From Cyanobacteria bacterium UBA11153 (GTDB taxonomy: Bacteria; Cyanobacteriota; Cyanobacteriia; Cyanobacteriales; Coleofasciculaceae), in NCBI GenBank assembly GCA_003511885.1, contig DOIX01000028.1, forward strand, positions 1 through 28,032: 28,032 nucleotides of DNA. The letters run 5' to 3'. The stretch's first letter is position 1. Each line of letters opens with the position of its first letter. The translations under genes were made by a program, and so were the position numbers. The notes under the pieces are model-generated. The model was not told the DNA's origin, made no database searches, and worked only from the letters and a program-made list of their open reading frames with translations. Shown in pieces: positions 25,780 through 28,032 of this stretch.

Positions 25780-26832
25780 ATGAATCACTATCAATTTGAG
25801 ACTCCGAAGGCAAATATTCTGATTGTTGATGATACACCATTTAACCTACGCTTGTTATCAAAGTTATTAACAGAACAGGGGTATAATGTGGGTAAGGCAC
25901 TCAACGGTTCCCTGGCTCTGAAATCAGCACAAGCTGCGCCACCCGATCTAATTCTATTGGATATTTGTATGCCGGAAATGGACGGGTATGAGGTATGCCA
26001 ACTGCTGAAATCTAATCCAAAAACATCTCAAATTCCGGTAATTTTTCTGAGCGCTCTTGATGAGGTATTTAATAAGGTTAAGGCTTTTTCTGTAGGTGGT
26101 GTAGACTATATTACGAAACCATTCCAAGCGGAGGAAGTTATCGCTCGCGTCCAAACTCATCTCAATATTCAATCTCTGCAAAACGCCCTCCGCAAAGAGC
26201 AGGAGAAGTCTGAACGTTTATTACTGAATATTTTACCTGAATCTATAGTTGAGGAACTAAAAGAGAAACAAGTTTATACTCCCAAACAATATGAAGAAGC
26301 ATCATTCTTATTTTGCGATATAGTGGGATTTTCTCCGAATACTCGCCCGATGCCTCCGGGAGATGTGGTAAGCCTATTGAATCAAATTTTTTCCATCTTC
26401 GATCAACTTGCTCAAAATCGTGGTGTGGAGAAAATTAGAACTATCGGTGATGCCTATTTTATCGCTAGCGGCCTGCCATTAGTCCGCCCGGATCATGCGG
26501 AGGCGATAGCTGATATGGCGCTAGATATGCAGTATGCGATTGCGCAATTTTTTTGGCCTACTGGGGAACCCCTCCGTTTGCGTATCGGGATTAACAGCGG
26601 CGGACCCGTGGTAGCCGCTGTCATTGGTACGAAAAAATTCGCTTATGATGTCTGGGGCGATACGGTTAATATTGCCTGTCGGATGGAGAATCACGGCTTG
26701 CCTGGAATGATTCAAGTGACCGAAGCTACTTACGAACGATTGAAGTATAATTATCTCTTGGAAGAACGAGGCGCGATCGCAGTTAAGGGTAAGGGTGAAA
26801 TGGTTACCTATTGGTTAATTGGGAAAAAGTAG
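25780..26832 (+). CDS. REC-regulated class III adenylate/guanylate cyclase
   Basis: This 350-residue response regulator makes a cyclic nucleotide. REC spans about 11-130 (IVDDTPFN, Asp61 in LLDICMPEMDG, Lys113 in TKPF). A short helical linker (LLLNILPESIVEEL, the usual lead into cyclase domains) follows, then the catalytic domain (about 172-348). Metal-binding aspartates are Asp180 (FLFCDIVGFS) and Asp224 (TIGDAY). The transition-state residues are Asn297 and Arg301 in VNIACRM. For base recognition, Asp290 in AYDVWG fits ATP, but the partner lysine of EKIKTIG is Arg220 here. Adenylate cyclase remains the better guess, with specificity uncertain. It starts 8 bp after the hybrid kinase, which is its probable phosphodonor. 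A cAMP-binding target is not in this window. Confidence 0.94.
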   Translation: MNHYQFETPKANILIVDDTPFNLRLLSKLLTEQGYNVGKALNGSLALKSAQAAPPDLILLDICMPEMDGYEVCQLLKSNPKTSQIPVIFLSALDEVFNKVKAFSVGGVDYITKPFQAEEVIARVQTHLNIQSLQNALRKEQEKSERLLLNILPESIVEELKEKQVYTPKQYEEASFLFCDIVGFSPNTRPMPPGDVVSLLNQIFSIFDQLAQNRGVEKIRTIGDAYFIASGLPLVRPDHAEAIADMALDMQYAIAQFFWPTGEPLRLRIGINSGGPVVAAVIGTKKFAYDVWGDTVNIACRMENHGLPGMIQVTEATYERLKYNYLLEERGAIAVKGKGEMVTYWLIGKK

Positions 26833-26876
26833 CCTCACGCATTCACGCATTCAAAAGTTAAAAGAGTTAATTATAT

Positions 26877-27839
26877 ATGTTTCCTTCAATGCGACATCCG
26901 AGTCGTCACGTTTGGGATTTTTGGTATTATTTTGATTCAGCTAGTAAACTTTTTCATATTTTCTATCTTAATGCTGATGAAATCTTAGTTTCTAGCGATA
27001 AACATCACTTTGCATCTTGTGTTGGACATGCTACTACATCAGATTTTATCAGAATGGACTGGGGAAACGATCGAGATTATCGTGTCCTCACCGCATTGCC
27101 AAACCATTGGGCAAATACATCTATATGGAGTGGGGATATTATTAAAGTTAGTAATGGATTTTTACTATTCTACACCTCAAGAAATAGAGAACAAGATGAT
27201 GGCATGACCCAAAATATTGGGATTGCTTATTCGTCAAGTATATCCACATCTTCTTGGCAACTATCCTCGCTGAGAATTGAGCCGGGATTTGATTATCTTC
27301 CTAAAAATTTACAAGGAGATTTGTCCACTCATGCTTGGCGAGATCCATTTATTTTTAGAGAAAATAATCAAATATATATGCTACTTTCCGCCAAATCAAC
27401 TCAAGATCCCATTGGTAGAAATGGAGTTATCGGCTGTTTGCGACTAAAAGATCGTAATTTTCGAGAATGGGAATATTTACAACCTATTGCCCAACCATCT
27501 TGTTATTCAGAAATGGAAGTCCCCCAACTATATAAAGATCCTCAAGGCAATTACGAGCTTGTCTTCTCCTCATGGGCAAAAAATGATTTTTCTCCCTTCA
27601 CCAGAAAATCGGGTGGCTTCCAGGGTTTAACTGCCTCAAATCTGAAGGATTTTAGCAATCAGCAACCTCATGTACTCATGTCCGAAAAATCTGGACTTTA
27701 TGCTTGTCGGATTATTCCAGAAATGGATGGAGAGATTGTGGGATTTGATATCCAAGATGGCGGGATTCGCAGAAGTGGCGTGAGGACAAATTTTCAGGAG
27801 GTGGATCGTAATTTTACAGATTTTACCTTTGAAATGTGA
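26877..27839 (+). CDS. Clan GH-J/GH43-like five-bladed beta-propeller glycosidase
   Basis: This 320-residue protein has the motif order of beta-fructosidase-type glycosidases (GH32/GH68, and related GH43). The order is: an N-terminal VWDFWYYFD with a candidate nucleophile Asp14, WSGDIIK (84-90), a REQDDGMTQNIGIAYS block (104-119), WRDPFIF with the transition-state Asp156 (RDP motif), and SEMEVPQLY with candidate acid/base Glu214 (in EVPQ). The chain covers one propeller only; the C-terminal beta-sandwich of GH32 is missing. There is no signal peptide, so it should act in the cytoplasm, perhaps on a fructan, sucrose or related sugar; the substrate is not determinable. The ATG at 26877 has AAGAG about 10 bases upstream; Met5 is an alternative. 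It lies 44 bp after the cyclase on the same strand and may be co-transcribed. Confidence 0.83.
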   Translation: MFPSMRHPSRHVWDFWYYFDSASKLFHIFYLNADEILVSSDKHHFASCVGHATTSDFIRMDWGNDRDYRVLTALPNHWANTSIWSGDIIKVSNGFLLFYTSRNREQDDGMTQNIGIAYSSSISTSSWQLSSLRIEPGFDYLPKNLQGDLSTHAWRDPFIFRENNQIYMLLSAKSTQDPIGRNGVIGCLRLKDRNFREWEYLQPIAQPSCYSEMEVPQLYKDPQGNYELVFSSWAKNDFSPFTRKSGGFQGLTASNLKDFSNQQPHVLMSEKSGLYACRIIPEMDGEIVGFDIQDGGIRRSGVRTNFQEVDRNFTDFTFEM

Positions 27840-27890
27840 GTAGACGAAAAGTTATCGCAAGGGACCAGGGGCTTTCTTACTAGGGATTGG

Positions 27891-27946
27891 GGAAGAAAGC
27901 TGGAAAATTAAAGGTTTGAGGAATTGAGAATTTCTTAACCGCCCTG
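27891..27946 (-). repeat. 56-bp dispersed repeat, right copy (inverted)
   Basis: Read on the minus strand, this segment is 48/56 identical to 22970-23025. It begins 51 bp after the glycosidase stop codon, and the 16-bp tandem array starts at the very next base. Confidence 0.75.
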
Positions 27947-28032
27947 ATAGCCATTTTAGTTGGTAGCCATTTTAGTTGGTAGCTATTTTATTTAGTCGCC
28001 ATTTTATTTGGTAGCTATTTTATTTGGTAGCT
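27947..28032. repeat. 16-bp tandem repeat array (GTAGCCATTTTAGTTG)
   Basis: Five full units of 16 bp lie at 27947-27962, 27963-27978, 27979-27994, 27995-28010 and 28011-28026, and a partial unit reaches the window edge. They vary between GTAGCCATTTTAGTTG and GTAGCTATTTTATTTG. There are no spacers, so it is not CRISPR. The array probably continues past the window. Confidence 0.88.

Noticed and set aside
27947..28032. Possible CRISPR array
   Set aside because: The 16-bp units are directly adjacent with no spacers and vary in sequence; it is a plain tandem repeat.

Overview
The window looks like the chromosome of a filamentous, Oscillatoriales-type cyanobacterium. Three things point there: 14 copies of the HIP1 octamer GCGATCGC in 28 kb (about one per 2 kb); gene families typical of cyanobacteria (large hybrid kinases with a shared C-terminal tail, REC-cyclases, a LivF/NatE-type ABC ATPase, a PAS-GAF protein of a cyanobacterial type); and gaps full of cyanobacterial repeats (heptamer tandem repeats, the AGGACTTACGCA hairpin element, C/G-rich palindromes, MITE-like elements). 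No tRNA, rRNA, CRISPR array, prophage or transposase gene was found.

Layout. 344-2328 (minus): a secreted, membrane-anchored subtilisin-type protease overlapping a small OB-fold-like protein. 2496-7301 (minus): a two-gene phosphorelay, a membrane PAS-PAS-HK-REC hybrid kinase followed by a REC-HK protein. 7302-7965: repeats including one full MITE-like element. 7966-8706 (minus): an isolated LivF-type ABC ATPase. 9240-12810 (minus): two tandem paralogous polytopic membrane proteins, perhaps GT-C glycosyltransferases. 12974-13201 (minus): a small bacterial-type ferredoxin. 13202-13830: a repeat cluster with a MITE-like element flanked by 10-bp direct repeats. 13831-16544 (minus): long-form HisG preceded by a divergent histidyl-tRNA synthetase-like gene. 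16811-18253 (minus): ffh. 18482-20479 (minus): a CASTOR/POLLUX-type ion channel, divergent from a PAS-GAF protein (20547-22787, plus). 23720-27839 (plus): a second signalling cassette (hybrid kinase, REC-cyclase) followed by a clan GH-J beta-propeller glycosidase-like gene. A 16-bp tandem repeat closes the window.

How they work together. The two signalling cassettes are related. Each pairs a hybrid HK-REC carrying the same unusual C-terminal tail with a second protein that begins with a closely similar REC domain. One output is another kinase, the other a class III nucleotide cyclase whose base-recognition lysine is replaced by arginine. The second cassette plus the glycosidase lies between two inverted copies of a 56-bp repeat (22970-23025 and 27891-27946), which suggests a unit that may move or invert. 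The HisG/HisRS-like pair resembles a transferred histidine-biosynthesis module. Everything was read by eye, without database searches; family names are recognition calls and functions are inferred unless stated.
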